A stretch of DNA of 64,000 nucleotides, taken from the NCBI RefSeq assembly GCF_003056355.1, contig NZ_PYVW01000002.1, forward strand, positions 1-64,000, written 5' to 3'. This document shows positions 53,867 to 64,000 of this stretch, one piece after another. The translations under genes were made by a program, and so were the position numbers. The notes below the pieces were generated by a model, which worked only from the letters and a program-made list of their open reading frames with translations, ran no database searches and was not told the DNA's origin. This DNA is from Devosia naphthalenivorans. Its GTDB lineage: Bacteria > Pseudomonadota > Alphaproteobacteria > Rhizobiales > Devosiaceae. Position 1 is the stretch's first letter, and each line of letters begins with the position of its first letter.

Positions 53867-55075
53867 ATGCGCACCGGCGTTACCGTTTCAGTTGTCGCCC
53901 ACATCGCCATCATCGGCATCGGCTTGGTGAACCTTGGGTTCGCCGAGCCTCTGACGCCGATCGAGAATGCGATTGCGGTCGACCTGGTGCCGGTCAGTGA
54001 ATTCAACAATATCCGCATGGGCTCGCTCGACAGCGAGATCGTGGAAACCGAGACGCCCTCCATTGTCGAGGACGACCAGCCGGCCGAACTCGCCCAGCCC
54101 ACCGGCAATACCGAGCAGGACCAGCCCGAGCCATCGGAAGCGGACATTCCCACACCCGCTCCCGTGACCAACACGGCGCCCGAACCCGAGGCAGCCCCGC
54201 CGCCGGAGCCCGAGCCGGTTCCCGAACCGACGCCTGAACCGGAACCCGCGCCGCCACCCGAGCCTGCGCCGGCGCCAGAACCAGAACCGCAGCCTGCACC
54301 AGCGCCTACGCCAGCGTCACGGCCCACGCCGGTAGCGACCCCGACGCCGGCGCCTGAACCCGTCCCTGCACCCGAGCCAGAGCCGGAACCCGAGCCAGAG
54401 CCGGAACCCGAGCCTGAGCCGGTGCCGGAGCCGACGCCCCCTGAGCCCGAGACCCCGCAGGTCGCTGCGCCCGCGCCGGCCGCACGGCCAAGCAATCTTG
54501 ACCAGTTGCGCAAGCAGTTTGCCGCCGCCGAAGCCGAACGTAGGGAGCGCGAGGAAGAGGAACGCAAGCGCGTGGCCGATGCCAAGGCTGCAGCGGAGGC
54601 TGCCGAGCGCAAGAAGGCCGAGGACGCAAGGCAAGCCGAGCGCGAGGCCGAGCAGGCTGCGCCCGCCCAACTCGATGCCTCACTGGCTGACGATATTTCG
54701 TCCATCATCAATCGCGACAACAGCACCGGCGCCACGACCGGGCAGGGCGGCGCGCCAACCCTGGGCGACACGACCGGCGCTTCGGCAACGCTGAGCCAGA
54801 CCGAAATCGGCGCCCTCGTCGCCAAGATCAAGCAGTGCTGGTACTTGCTGCCCAACGAAGAGGCGAGCGGTGCCGAGGTGACGGTGAACATGCGTCTCAA
54901 CCAGGATGGCTCACTGGTTTCCGCTGCGCAGATCGTATCGGTCAGCCAGCAACCTGAAGCGATCACCATTGCCCAGAAGGCAGTGGGGGCGGTTACTCAA
55001 TGCGGGCCGTACACCATGTTGTCAGCCGCCAGCTACGATCAATGGCAGAATATCAACGTCACGTTGCGTCCGTGA
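53867..55075 (+). CDS. tolA: Tol-Pal system protein TolA
   Basis: A 402-residue protein with one N-terminal helix (VVAHIAIIGIGLVNLGFAEP). A Pro/Glu-rich region (about 80-200, runs of PEPE and PAPEP) takes the place of part of the usual Ala-rich coil, followed by a charged helix (about 205-270, AERREREEEERKRVADAKAA). The C-terminal TonB-like domain has VAKIKQCWYLLPNEEASGAE and the VNMRLNQDGSLVSAAQ core. It spans the periplasm to reach Pal. Its weight of proline may call on EF-P. Confidence 0.93.
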   Translation: MRTGVTVSVVAHIAIIGIGLVNLGFAEPLTPIENAIAVDLVPVSEFNNIRMGSLDSEIVETETPSIVEDDQPAELAQPTGNTEQDQPEPSEADIPTPAPVTNTAPEPEAAPPPEPEPVPEPTPEPEPAPPPEPAPAPEPEPQPAPAPTPASRPTPVATPTPAPEPVPAPEPEPEPEPEPEPEPEPVPEPTPPEPETPQVAAPAPAARPSNLDQLRKQFAAAEAERREREEEERKRVADAKAAAEAAERKKAEDARQAEREAEQAAPAQLDASLADDISSIINRDNSTGATTGQGGAPTLGDTTGASATLSQTEIGALVAKIKQCWYLLPNEEASGAEVTVNMRLNQDGSLVSAAQIVSVSQQPEAITIAQKAVGAVTQCGPYTMLSAASYDQWQNINVTLRP

Positions 55076-55135
55076 CTTATTGGCAGCACGTTCGTGACCC
55101 AGGATGGTGCGCGAATGGAAGGAATGGAGACTGAA

Positions 55136-56446
55136 ATGAGTTTTGTCACCCGGCGCAATGCCCTCAAGTTAGGTCTTGCAGGCGGTTTGGCCATGGCCAT
55201 GGCTTCCAGGGCAAATGCGCAGCTCAACATCACGGTCGAGGGCGCCAATTTCCGCCCGCTGCCGATCGCCATTCCCGACTTCGCTTCATCAGATCCGGCC
55301 TTCGGGCGTGAGATCGCCGAGATCGTGCGCAACAATCTGTCCCGCTCCGGCCTGTTCCTGCCGCTCGATACAGCCTCGCTGCCGATCCAGGTCGGCGACG
55401 TCAACGCGACGCCGGACTTCAACACCTGGCGCACGGCCAATGTCGATGCGCTCGTCATGGGCGGCGTCGAACGCGGCGGCACCATCTCGTCCTCGGTTCG
55501 CGTCTGGGATACCCGCCAGGGCGCGCAGGTGGTGGGGCAGAGCTACAACACCGATCCCAATTCCGCGCGCCGGGTCGGCCACATCATCTCGGACGCCATC
55601 TATTCCGCGCTGGCCGGCGGAACGGGATATTTCGACACCCGCGTCATCTATACGGCCGAAAGCGGCCCCAAGGCCAACCGCGTGCGGCGCCTCGCCATCA
55701 TGGATCAGGACGGCGCCAATATGCAGTACCTGACCGATGGCAGCACCATGGCGCTGACGCCGCGCTTCTCGCCCAATGGCGACATGGTCACCTATATGAA
55801 CTTCGCCGACGGCAATCCGCAGGTTTACCTGCTGCAGCTGTCGACCGGCCGCCAGCAGCGGCTCGCCAATGTCGGCGCCATGACCTTCGCGCCGCGTTTT
55901 TCGCCCGATGGCGGCACGGTTGCCTTCTCGGTGGAACAGGGCGGCGCGACCAATATCTATACCGTGGGCATCAATGGCGGCCAGCCGGTGCAGCTGACCT
56001 CTGGCGCAGCGATCGACACCGGTCCGTCCTATTCTCCCGATGGCTCGCGGATCGCTTTTGAAAGCGATCGTGGCGGCTCGCCCCAGATCTACATGATGGG
56101 CGCCAGCGGGGGTAACCCCAACCGCATCAGCTTCGGCCAGGGCAGCTATTCGACGCCCGTCTGGTCACCCCAGGGCGATCTCATCGCCTTCACCCGCCAG
56201 TCGGGCGGTCAGTTCAACATCGGTATCATGAACCCCGACGGCTCGGGCGAGCGCATGCTTTATTCGAGCTACCATGCGGAAGGCCCGACCTGGGCGCCAA
56301 ACGGTCGCGTCATCATGTTCTTCCAGGACCCGGGCGGCAATGACGGCCCCAAGCTGCAGAGCATCGACATCTGGGGCCGTAACCTGCTCACCATCCCCAC
56401 CGAAGGCTATGCCTCCGATCCTTCGTGGTCGAAGTTGCGGTCCTGA
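55136..56446 (+). CDS. tolB: Tol-Pal system beta-propeller protein TolB
   Basis: A 436-residue periplasmic protein. An N-terminal TolB domain (about 30-150, LPIAIPDFASSDPAFGREIA and following) is followed by a six-bladed propeller with repeats such as TPRFSPNGDMVTYMNF, APRFSPDGGTVAFSVE and GPSYSPDGSRIAFESD. GGAG six bases upstream decides for the ATG at 55136; the in-frame GTG at 55094 and ATG at 55115 are less likely. The signal peptide MSFVTRRNALKLGLAGGLAM has a twin-arginine pattern (TRRNALK), so it may be exported by Tat. Confidence 0.94.
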   Translation: MSFVTRRNALKLGLAGGLAMAMASRANAQLNITVEGANFRPLPIAIPDFASSDPAFGREIAEIVRNNLSRSGLFLPLDTASLPIQVGDVNATPDFNTWRTANVDALVMGGVERGGTISSSVRVWDTRQGAQVVGQSYNTDPNSARRVGHIISDAIYSALAGGTGYFDTRVIYTAESGPKANRVRRLAIMDQDGANMQYLTDGSTMALTPRFSPNGDMVTYMNFADGNPQVYLLQLSTGRQQRLANVGAMTFAPRFSPDGGTVAFSVEQGGATNIYTVGINGGQPVQLTSGAAIDTGPSYSPDGSRIAFESDRGGSPQIYMMGASGGNPNRISFGQGSYSTPVWSPQGDLIAFTRQSGGQFNIGIMNPDGSGERMLYSSYHAEGPTWAPNGRVIMFFQDPGGNDGPKLQSIDIWGRNLLTIPTEGYASDPSWSKLRS

Positions 56447-56820
56447 TATCGTCCTTCCCACACATACGGCGTCATTCCCGCGAAAGCGGGAATCCCACTT
56501 TCGTGCTGGAGCAAGAGGAGATTCCCGCTTTCGCGGGAATGACGCCGTGAATACGGGATTGACGACGAGTGTGCGGGAGTGAGGTAGTCCATTTCGCAGG
56601 AGATGGATTGATCGCAGCGCGTTGAACGACCACCCCACCCTTAACCTTAACGCGCGCCCATCCGTCCGCTGTTGCACATCAGCATCATCACGAAAAAGCC
56701 TTGATTCCGGCCACATTCGAGCCGCGATAAGGCAACATTAACCACGCAGACAAACTCGGCCTTAAGATTAAGTGCGGTAAATGTCGTGCTTAAGATTGTT
56801 GCCTTTCAGGAGCCTCCCCC
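56447..56820. other. Gene-free stretch between tolB and pal
   Basis: These 374 bases hold the family A repeat and then an AT-richer region (about 56635-56800) with several TTAA tetramers (TTAACC at 56642 and 56738, TTAAG near 56762, 56768 and 56790), which probably includes a promoter for pal. No perfect TTAA-N7-TTAA is present. AGGAG lies seven bases before the pal GTG. Confidence 0.5.
56469..56547. repeat. Family A palindromic repeat, complete
   Basis: TCATTCCCGCGAAAGCGGGA and TTCCCGCTTTCGCGGGAATG face each other across a 28-base spacer, between tolB and pal. Confidence 0.85.
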
Positions 56821-57321
56821 GTGGTTATCACCGCACCCATCAACACCGTATTGCGCGCTGCCGCGATGCTGCTTTTCGTCGTGGTCGTGGCGGCCTGTTC
56901 GCGCACGCCAAACAGCAATGTCGGCATGACCGGCGTTGGCAATCTGGGTCCGGGCGGTGGCGCTCCCGGTAGCCAGCAGGAATTCCTCGTCTCGGTCGGC
57001 GATCGCGTGTTCTTCACCACCGATTCCAGCTCGCTCACCCCAGAGGCTTCTGCCACCCTCGACAAGCAGGCTGCCTGGCTCAACCAGTACCAGAATTACC
57101 GCATCATGATCGAAGGCCATGCCGACGAGCGCGGCACGCGCGAATACAACATCGCGCTGGGTGCCCGCCGCGCCTCGGTGGTCGTGAACTATCTGGTGTC
57201 GCGTGGCGTCAACCAGCAGCGCATCACCTCGCAGAGCTTCGGCAAGGAACGCCCCGTGGCGATCTGTAACGACATCTCCTGCTGGTCGCAGAACCGCCGT
57301 GCGGTTACCGTCGTCCAGTAA
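56821..57321 (+). CDS. pal: Peptidoglycan-associated lipoprotein Pal
   Basis: A 166-residue outer membrane lipoprotein. The signal peptide ends in a lipobox VAAC (Cys at about 27), followed by a Gly-rich linker. The OmpA domain has VFFTTDSSSLTPEA, MIEGHADERGTREYNIALGA and NRRAVTVV at the end. The start is GTG after AGGAG. It anchors the outer membrane to peptidoglycan and binds TolA or TolB. It is separated from tolB by 374 bases with a repeat. Confidence 0.95.
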   Translation: MVITAPINTVLRAAAMLLFVVVVAACSRTPNSNVGMTGVGNLGPGGGAPGSQQEFLVSVGDRVFFTTDSSSLTPEASATLDKQAAWLNQYQNYRIMIEGHADERGTREYNIALGARRASVVVNYLVSRGVNQQRITSQSFGKERPVAICNDISCWSQNRRAVTVVQ

Positions 57322-57494
57322 GTAAAACGGCGGCGCCCTCCCGCGCTGCCGACACCATCCAGTGCAAACTGGAGGCAAGAGCGTCCGGAGCCACCAATTG
57401 GCCCGGGCGCTTTCTTTTGACCAAAATTGGCCTTTATTGGCTGCTTGCAACAAGCCGGCGCTCGCATTTGGCGGGGCCGTTGGAGGCTGCTGAT

Positions 57495-58511
57495 TTGACC
57501 AAGAAGAAAATGGACGTGGCGCGCAAAACGGGTGCGCTCGCCACTGTGCTGGCACTGGGCCTGTCCCTGCCAACGCTGGCCCATGCGGCAATATTCGAAT
57601 TCCCCTTCGCCAACAGCGCCGAGACGACCCGCGAGGCTCCCGCCGAGCGCCTCTATGTGGCGCAGTCGCAGGAAACCGCGCAATTGCTGCTGCGCATCCA
57701 GCAGCTTGAAGAACAACTCCGCTCGGTCAACGGGCAGGTCGAAGGCCTGACCTTCCAGATGACGCAGATGCAGGAATTGCTGACCCGCACCACTGAAAGT
57801 TACGAAGCGCGCCTGAGCGCCCTGGAAGGCGGTGCAGGGGGAAAAACTGATGCGGCAAATCCAGCAGGCGGCGTGACGCAGCCCGAGGCCTTGCCGCAGG
57901 ACTCCAGCGGCGTGCCCTCCACCGAAATCCCGGCACAGGGCGTGCAACCGCTGCCCGGCGAAGCAGAGTTTGACCCGACCTTCGATGACGGCTCGGCTCC
58001 AGCGGACGAGTTGGGCAATTCCGCCGATCCGCTGGTCGGCACGGGCGCATCCGGCGGGGTCGATCTCACCACGGGCCAGCCGCTCGATCTCAACCTGACG
58101 CCGCAGGACACCGGCGATGCCGACGCCGATGCGCAGTTCGCTGCGGGCGCCGATGCCCTGGCCAAGGGTGATTATGCCTTTGCCGAGGACCAGTTCAGCC
58201 AGTTCCTGTCGCTCTATCCCGAAAATCCGCAGGCGCAGGATGCGGCAAACCTGCTGGGCGAGGCTTTGTTGCAGCGCGAGGCCTACAACGAAGCGGCCGA
58301 TGTGCTACTCAAGGCCTATCAGCAGAAGACCGATAGCGACGTGGCGCCCGAATTGCTGCTCAAGTTGGGTGTTTCCCTGGCCGGGGTAGGGGAGCGTGAA
58401 GTCGCCTGCCGCACCCTGGCCCAGGTGGATGGCAATTATCCAGACCTTGAGCCAGAGCTTGCCGCACGTCTTGCCCAGGAGAAGACCAAAGCCGCATGCC
58501 CACCCGCCTGA
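57495..58511 (+). CDS. cpoB: Cell division coordinator CpoB (YbgF)
   Basis: A 338-residue periplasmic protein: signal peptide to about residue 32 (TGALATVLALGLSLPTLAHA), an N-terminal coiled coil (LLRIQQLEEQLRSVNGQVEG, 60-100), a long acidic Pro/Gly/Asp linker, and C-terminal TPR repeats (ADALAKGDYAFAEDQFSQFL and following). CpoB links PBP1B and Tol during division in E. coli. TTG at 57495 is chosen because GGAGG is eight bases upstream. Its end overlaps the tilS start by 16 bases. Confidence 0.9.
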   Translation: MTKKKMDVARKTGALATVLALGLSLPTLAHAAIFEFPFANSAETTREAPAERLYVAQSQETAQLLLRIQQLEEQLRSVNGQVEGLTFQMTQMQELLTRTTESYEARLSALEGGAGGKTDAANPAGGVTQPEALPQDSSGVPSTEIPAQGVQPLPGEAEFDPTFDDGSAPADELGNSADPLVGTGASGGVDLTTGQPLDLNLTPQDTGDADADAQFAAGADALAKGDYAFAEDQFSQFLSLYPENPQAQDAANLLGEALLQREAYNEAADVLLKAYQQKTDSDVAPELLLKLGVSLAGVGEREVACRTLAQVDGNYPDLEPELAARLAQEKTKAACPPA

Positions 58512-59770
58512 GCTTTGACCTCGATGACGCGGCCGACCTCGACCGGCTCTTTGCGCCGGTAAAGGGGGAGCCCGCCATTGGGCTCGCCGTTTCCGGCGGA
58601 GCCGATAGCCTGGCGCTGATGGTGCTGGCCAAGCGCTGGGCGAACAGTGCTCCAGGACGTCCGCGCCTGCACGTCTATTCGCTCGATCATGGGCTACGGC
58701 CCGAAGCAGCGCGTGAAGTCGCGACGGTGATCGAGACCGCGACAAGCCTGGGCCTAAAGGCGACGGCGCTGCAATGGTCGGGCGACAAGCCCCGAACCGG
58801 CGTTCAGGAAGCCGCCCGCAGCGCACGCTATTCCCTGATCGGGCAAGCCATGGCGCAGGATGGTGTCGGCGTATTGCTCACCGCTCACCACCGTCAGGAT
58901 CAGGCCGAGACCGTTCTCATGCGCATGGCCCATGGCAGCGGCATTGAGGGCCTCAAGGGCATGTCGTTGCTGGCCGAGGTCGAAGGCGTGCGGGTGTTCC
59001 GCCCCCTGCTCGATGTCGATCCCGCGGCCCTGCGCCAGGTGGTGGAGGATGCGGGCCTCACCCCGGCGGAAGATCCTTCCAATATCGACCCGCATTATGA
59101 GCGGGTACGCTGGCGCCTGGCCATGCCCGCCTTCGCAGAACTTGGCCTCGACGCCGCGGCGCTCTCCATTTTTGCCGAGCGGATCGCGGAAGCCGACGCC
59201 GCCATCGCGCAGATGGCCAATGCCTGCTTCACCGAACTGGTCCGGCTCGATGGTTTTGGCTCAGCCCGCATCGAGCTCGCGCCCTTTCTGGGCCTCAGTC
59301 CCGCCATTTCCACACGAATGCTGAGCCGGGTCCTCAACATCGTCGGCGGCCGGCAGAAGCCGCGCGCGCTGGGCCAGGTGGAGCGCCTGCGCCAATCGAT
59401 TGCCGACGGCAGTCTGCCCAAATCCACCACGGTTCTGGGCTGCGTCGTCCGTTTCAAGGACAATGACATCGCCATTGCCCGCGAGCCCGGCCGCATTGCC
59501 CCGCCCGACGCCATGCTGCTGCCGCGCAGCGAGCTGGTGTGGGACGAGCGGTTTCTGATCATCAATGGCTCCGATCACGCGGACCTCACCGCCAGCGTCG
59601 CCGATTACCTGCCCCGCCACCGGCTCGAGGATTTCCTGGGCTTCAAGGTCACCGCCCCCGCCGAAGCCATCCGCACCGCACCCATCGTGCGCGACCCCGA
59701 TGGCGGCGTGCTATCACTGGGCGGCTGGTCGTTCGACGAGCGCATCAAGGTGCAGCTGCTGATCGATTGA
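58496..59770 (+). CDS. tilS: tRNA(Ile)-lysidine synthetase
   Basis: A 424-residue N-type ATP pyrophosphatase that makes lysidine at C34 of tRNA(Ile). The PP-loop is LAVSGGADSLALM (about residues 30-42) and the motif VYSLDHGLRPEAAREV follows. LTAHHRQDQAETVLMRMAHG is the conserved second motif, with RPLLDVDPAALRQ further on. It overlaps cpoB by 16 bases. The cluster order pal-cpoB-tilS-ftsH is common in this order. Confidence 0.95.
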   Translation: MPTRLSFDLDDAADLDRLFAPVKGEPAIGLAVSGGADSLALMVLAKRWANSAPGRPRLHVYSLDHGLRPEAAREVATVIETATSLGLKATALQWSGDKPRTGVQEAARSARYSLIGQAMAQDGVGVLLTAHHRQDQAETVLMRMAHGSGIEGLKGMSLLAEVEGVRVFRPLLDVDPAALRQVVEDAGLTPAEDPSNIDPHYERVRWRLAMPAFAELGLDAAALSIFAERIAEADAAIAQMANACFTELVRLDGFGSARIELAPFLGLSPAISTRMLSRVLNIVGGRQKPRALGQVERLRQSIADGSLPKSTTVLGCVVRFKDNDIAIAREPGRIAPPDAMLLPRSELVWDERFLIINGSDHADLTASVADYLPRHRLEDFLGFKVTAPAEAIRTAPIVRDPDGGVLSLGGWSFDERIKVQLLID

Positions 59771-60639
59771 GAAGGCCATGAGCTCTACTGGGCGAATGCT
59801 TTAATGACACCGCAAGTGCAGTGCCTAGTGGTCAGCCGGGGTAGTAACACGCTTCCCATCGGCGAGCCCCAGACTGGGCACCGCCCCCTCAGTCATCTCC
59901 CTCCCCCTTGCGGGGAGGGATCAAGGGTGGGGGTTCCGGTCCCTGCTCAACCTCGATGTGGTTGTGTCCCGAAAGCGCCGCACCATCTCACCCACCCACC
60001 GTGCTTCCCTCGGGCTCGACCCGAGGGCCACCCTCCCCACGGCACAACCAACGAGAGACCCTTGGGTCAAGCCCGAGGGCAGAATGGCGTTTTTGATTAC
60101 ATCTCCCCACCCACCGCGCTAATCCCTCCCCCTCCCAGGGGGAGGTCAGGTGGGGGTTCTCTCCACACCCACAAATCTATCCATCTTCTCCCCCCTCCAT
60201 CTCCCACATACTATCCTCCCCGATACCAACCTCACGCTCAGCGGGTCGCGCGAACCGGCTAGTGTCGTTGCCAGATGGGGCGGGGATGTCGTGATCCCCG
60301 CAGGCAAGCGGAAGTGTTACCGGGTCTATGGCGGCCCGGAGCCAGAGTCGCGCGCGCCGCAAATCCCATCGCATGTGGCGAGGCTCTGTCTCACACACTA
60401 AAACTTACCGGGGCAGGGCCTCGCCACGTGCACGCTGATAACCGCCGGGACACCCCGTGCGGTGTCTTGGCTTGCGCTATGGAACCATCGATTCCACGCC
60501 GTATTAACCCAAACGTGACAATATGGCTGGACGGGAAGGCCAAACGACCGCAGGTCTTGCCCTTGTAACGCCCTATTGCCGGACATACATTCGGCGCACG
60601 TACCGGCACCAACGGCCGGCCTCTCCGGGACAGGAATTG
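59771..60639. other. Long gene-free stretch between tilS and ftsH
   Basis: No gene is supported in these 869 bases. Family D units lie at about 59896-59936 (CCCTCCCCCTTGCGGGGAGG) and 60118-60162, and a family C unit at about 59995-60105. From about 60230 the DNA is different: a 14-bp stem hairpin at 60371-60431, a second hairpin (GACACC-CCGTGC-GGTGTC, 60449-60466), and the ftsH upstream region. A CTTGTAA (60562) followed after 15 bases by CATACAT (60584) is a weak candidate for a heat-shock sigma factor promoter. Confidence 0.5.
60371..60431. other. Long hairpin upstream of ftsH
   Basis: GCATGTGGCGAGGC (60371-60384) pairs with GCCTCGCCACGTGC (60418-60431) over 14 bp with one G-T pair on a 33-base loop. 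It lies about 210 bases before the ftsH start and has no protein-coding explanation. It may be part of the ftsH leader, a small RNA or a binding site. Confidence 0.6.
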
Positions 60640-62568
<1,929 letters not shown>

Positions 62569-62590
62569 GGTACTGCGAGTTTGCTCGGAG

Positions 62591-62658
62591 TCATTCCCGC
62601 GAAAGCGGGAACCTCACTTCCCCACAAAAGTGGGATTCCCGCTTTCGCGGGAATGACA
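62591..62658. repeat. Family A palindromic repeat, complete
   Basis: TCATTCCCGCGAAAGCGGGA and its inverse flank a short spacer right after ftsH and before its terminator. Confidence 0.85.
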
Positions 62659-62689
62659 TTGTGGCTTCTGGTTTGGATATAAGATTATA

Positions 62690-62713
62690 GGGCCGCTGCA
62701 AGGCGGCCCTTTT
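62690..62713 (+). terminator. Intrinsic terminator of ftsH
   Basis: GGGCCGC (62690-62696) and GCGGCCC (62703-62709) with a 6-base loop, followed by TTTT. Confidence 0.85.
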
Positions 62714-62758
62714 CCATTGCGCGCTTATCCGTTATTTCGCCGTGAAGCGGCGTTAACG

Positions 62759-62764
62759 TATAAT
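62759..62764 (+). promoter_or_regulatory. -10 element of the glmM promoter
   Basis: A perfect TATAAT lies 39 bases before the glmM ATG, beyond the ftsH terminator. I see no good -35 at the usual distance. Confidence 0.5.
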
Positions 62765-62803
62765 CGCTAGAGTCGCCGGAATGGCGGACGAAGAGGGCAG
62801 ATC

Positions 62804-64000
62804 ATGGTCAGGAAATATTTCGGTACCGATGGTATTCGCGGGCTCGCCAATGGCGACAAGCTGACCCCGGAACTGGCCATGAAAATCGGCATGGCTGCCG
62901 GCAAGAAATTCGTGCGCGGCGAGCACCGCAATCGCGTCGTGATCGGCAAGGATACCCGCCGCTCCGGCTACATGATCGAAACCGCGCTGACCGCCGGGTT
63001 CACCGCCGTGGGCATGGATGTTTATCTGCTGGGCCCGATGCCGACGCCCGCCGTTGCCATGCTGACCCGCTCGCTACGCGCAGATCTTGGCGTCATGATC
63101 TCGGCTTCGCACAACCCCTATGACGACAACGGCATCAAGCTGTTCCGCCCCGATGGCTATAAGCTGTCCGATGAGGTGGAAGCCGATATCGAGCGCCTGA
63201 TCGATGGCGACAGCCGCTCGCTTTTGGCGCATGGCATGGAGATCGGCCGGGCGCATCGCGACGAAGAAGCCCGCACCCGCTACATCGAATATGCCAAGCG
63301 CACCCTGCCGCGAAACGTGGACTTGTCGGGCCTGCGCGTGGTGCTCGATTGCGCCAATGGCGCGGCCTACAAGGTCGCACCCATCGCCCTGTGGGAGTTG
63401 GGCGCGGAAGTCATCACCATCGGCGTTGAGCCCGATGGCTACAACATCAACCACAAGGTCGGCTCCACAGCGCCGGACGCCGTGGCGGCCAAGGTGCGTG
63501 AGATGCGCGCCGATATCGGCATTGCACTCGATGGCGACGCCGATCGCGTCATCATCATCGATGAAAAGGGCAATGTGGTCGATGGCGACCAGTTCATGGC
63601 GGTGATCGCGGAAAGCTGGATGCAGCGCGAAATGCTGCAGGGCGGGGGGATCGTTGCCACCGTCATGTCAAATCTGGGGCTTGAACGCTATCTGACCTCG
63701 CTGGGACTGACGCTGGAACGCACCCAGGTGGGCGACCGCTACGTGCTCGAAGCCATGCGCGCCAAAGGCTTCAATGTGGGCGGCGAGCAGTCGGGGCACA
63801 TCATCCTGTCCGACTTCACCACCACGGGCGATGGTCTGGTCGCGGCGTTGCAATTGCTGGCCGTGCTCAAGCAGCAGGAGCATCCGATTTCCGAGATCTG
63901 CGCGCGCTTCGCCAAGGTTCCGCAATTGCTGCGCAGTGTCCGCTTCAAGGCCGGCAAGCCGCTCGAGCACAAGCAGGTCATCGCCGCCATCGCCGATGGT
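62804..64000 (+). CDS. glmM: Phosphoglucosamine mutase (C-terminus beyond window)
   Basis: At least 399 residues are present; the frame is open at the right edge, so about 50 residues are missing. The enzyme turns glucosamine 6-phosphate into glucosamine 1-phosphate for UDP-GlcNAc, and so for peptidoglycan and lipopolysaccharide. Motifs are [13 protein letters not shown] at the start, the phosphoserine loop [16 protein letters not shown] (about 101-116), the metal loop [11 protein letters not shown], and sugar-binding [14 protein letters not shown] precedes the ATG. It follows ftsH, as in many proteobacteria, but with its own promoter. Confidence 0.96.
   Translation, partial: MVRKYFGTDGIRGLANGDKLTPELAMKIGMAAGKKFVRGEHRNRVVIGKDTRRSGYMIETALTAGFTAVGMDVYLLGPMPTPAVAMLTRSLRADLGVMISASHNPYDDNGIKLFRPDGYKLSDEVEADIERLIDGDSRSLLAHGMEIGRAHRDEEARTRYIEYAKRTLPRNVDLSGLRVVLDCANGAAYKVAPIALWELGAEVITIGVEPDGYNINHKVGSTAPDAVAAKVREMRADIGIALDGDADRVIIIDEKGNVVDGDQFMAVIAESWMQREMLQGGGIVATVMSNLGLERYLTSLGLTLERTQVGDRYVLEAMRAKGFNVGGEQSGHIILSDFTTTGDGLVAALQLLAVLKQQEHPISEICARFAKVPQLLRSVRFKAGKPLEHKQVIAAIADG

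Noticed and set aside
59804..60568. Several open frames of 60-150 residues between tilS and ftsH
   Set aside because: They consist of translated repeats or run through the hairpins, start without ribosome binding sites, and contain no recognisable motif.

Overview
The window reads as ordinary chromosome of a GC-rich alphaproteobacterium of the order Hyphomicrobiales, probably a Devosia-like genus. The order is supported by linked markers: TrcR (DUF1013), RcdA (DUF1465), DUF1192, paired DUF465 proteins, the four-helix aa3 oxidase subunit IV, a three-gene transhydrogenase (pntAA/pntAB/pntB), DUF4164 beside zapA, and an alphaproteobacterial 6S RNA. The genus is inference from gene content only.

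Layout. 1-187: end of an IS30-type transposase abutting half of a palindromic repeat. 0.2-6.2 kb: dxs, a DUF882 (YcbK-like) exported protein and an L,D-transpeptidase. 6.4-10.2 kb: a small unknown ORF, an orphan NtrC-type regulator and oligoendopeptidase F, the last two divergent around a CtrA-like box. 10.2-13.8 kb: small oxidase subunit plus pntAA-pntAB-pntB. 13.8-19.1 kb: slyX, a methyltransferase, a TspO-like membrane protein, a FrnE/DsbA oxidoreductase, two alpha/beta hydrolases, a small membrane protein and rpsU. 19.6-21.8 kb: purE-purK and two divergent DUF465 genes. 22.2-28.6 kb: TauE/SafE exporter, trcR, a PIG3-type quinone reductase, DUF1192, a CtrA-boxed leader, rcdA, rpmE and an ABC exporter.

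28.9-41.4 kb is a long minus-strand block: a non-flagellar MotA/MotB-like pair, suhB-like phosphatase, efp, a SEL1-repeat protein, a divergent ThiE-like protein, class I aldolase, a degraded brnTA toxin-antitoxin locus, pgk, a DUF1089 protein, gap and tkt. Aldolase, pgk, gap and tkt form a central carbon cluster. 41.6-47.9 kb: DUF4164, zapA, a lytic transglycosylase, a parDE module, 6S RNA, 5-formyl-THF cyclo-ligase, a YmdB-type phosphodiesterase, an Ala/Gly:cation symporter and yebC. 47.9-58.5 kb: a GGDEF protein, ruvCAB, a metallophosphoesterase and the complete ybgC-tolQRAB-pal-cpoB envelope operon. 58.5-64 kb: tilS, ftsH and glmM (glmM cut by the window end).

Intergenic DNA is crowded with four families of dispersed palindromic repeats, mostly downstream of genes. 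I see no CRISPR array, prophage, defence island or biosynthetic cluster, and I recognised no tRNA or rRNA gene. The most interesting material is regulatory and small-scale: two perfect TTAA-N7-TTAA boxes in promoter regions (one ahead of rcdA, followed by a terminator-bounded leader), a parDE module inserted between zapA and 6S RNA with a palindromic operator on its promoter, a toxin gene beheaded exactly at the pgk stop codon, a basic tail on PntAA, a MotAB-like pair in a housekeeping block, and a long hairpin ahead of ftsH.
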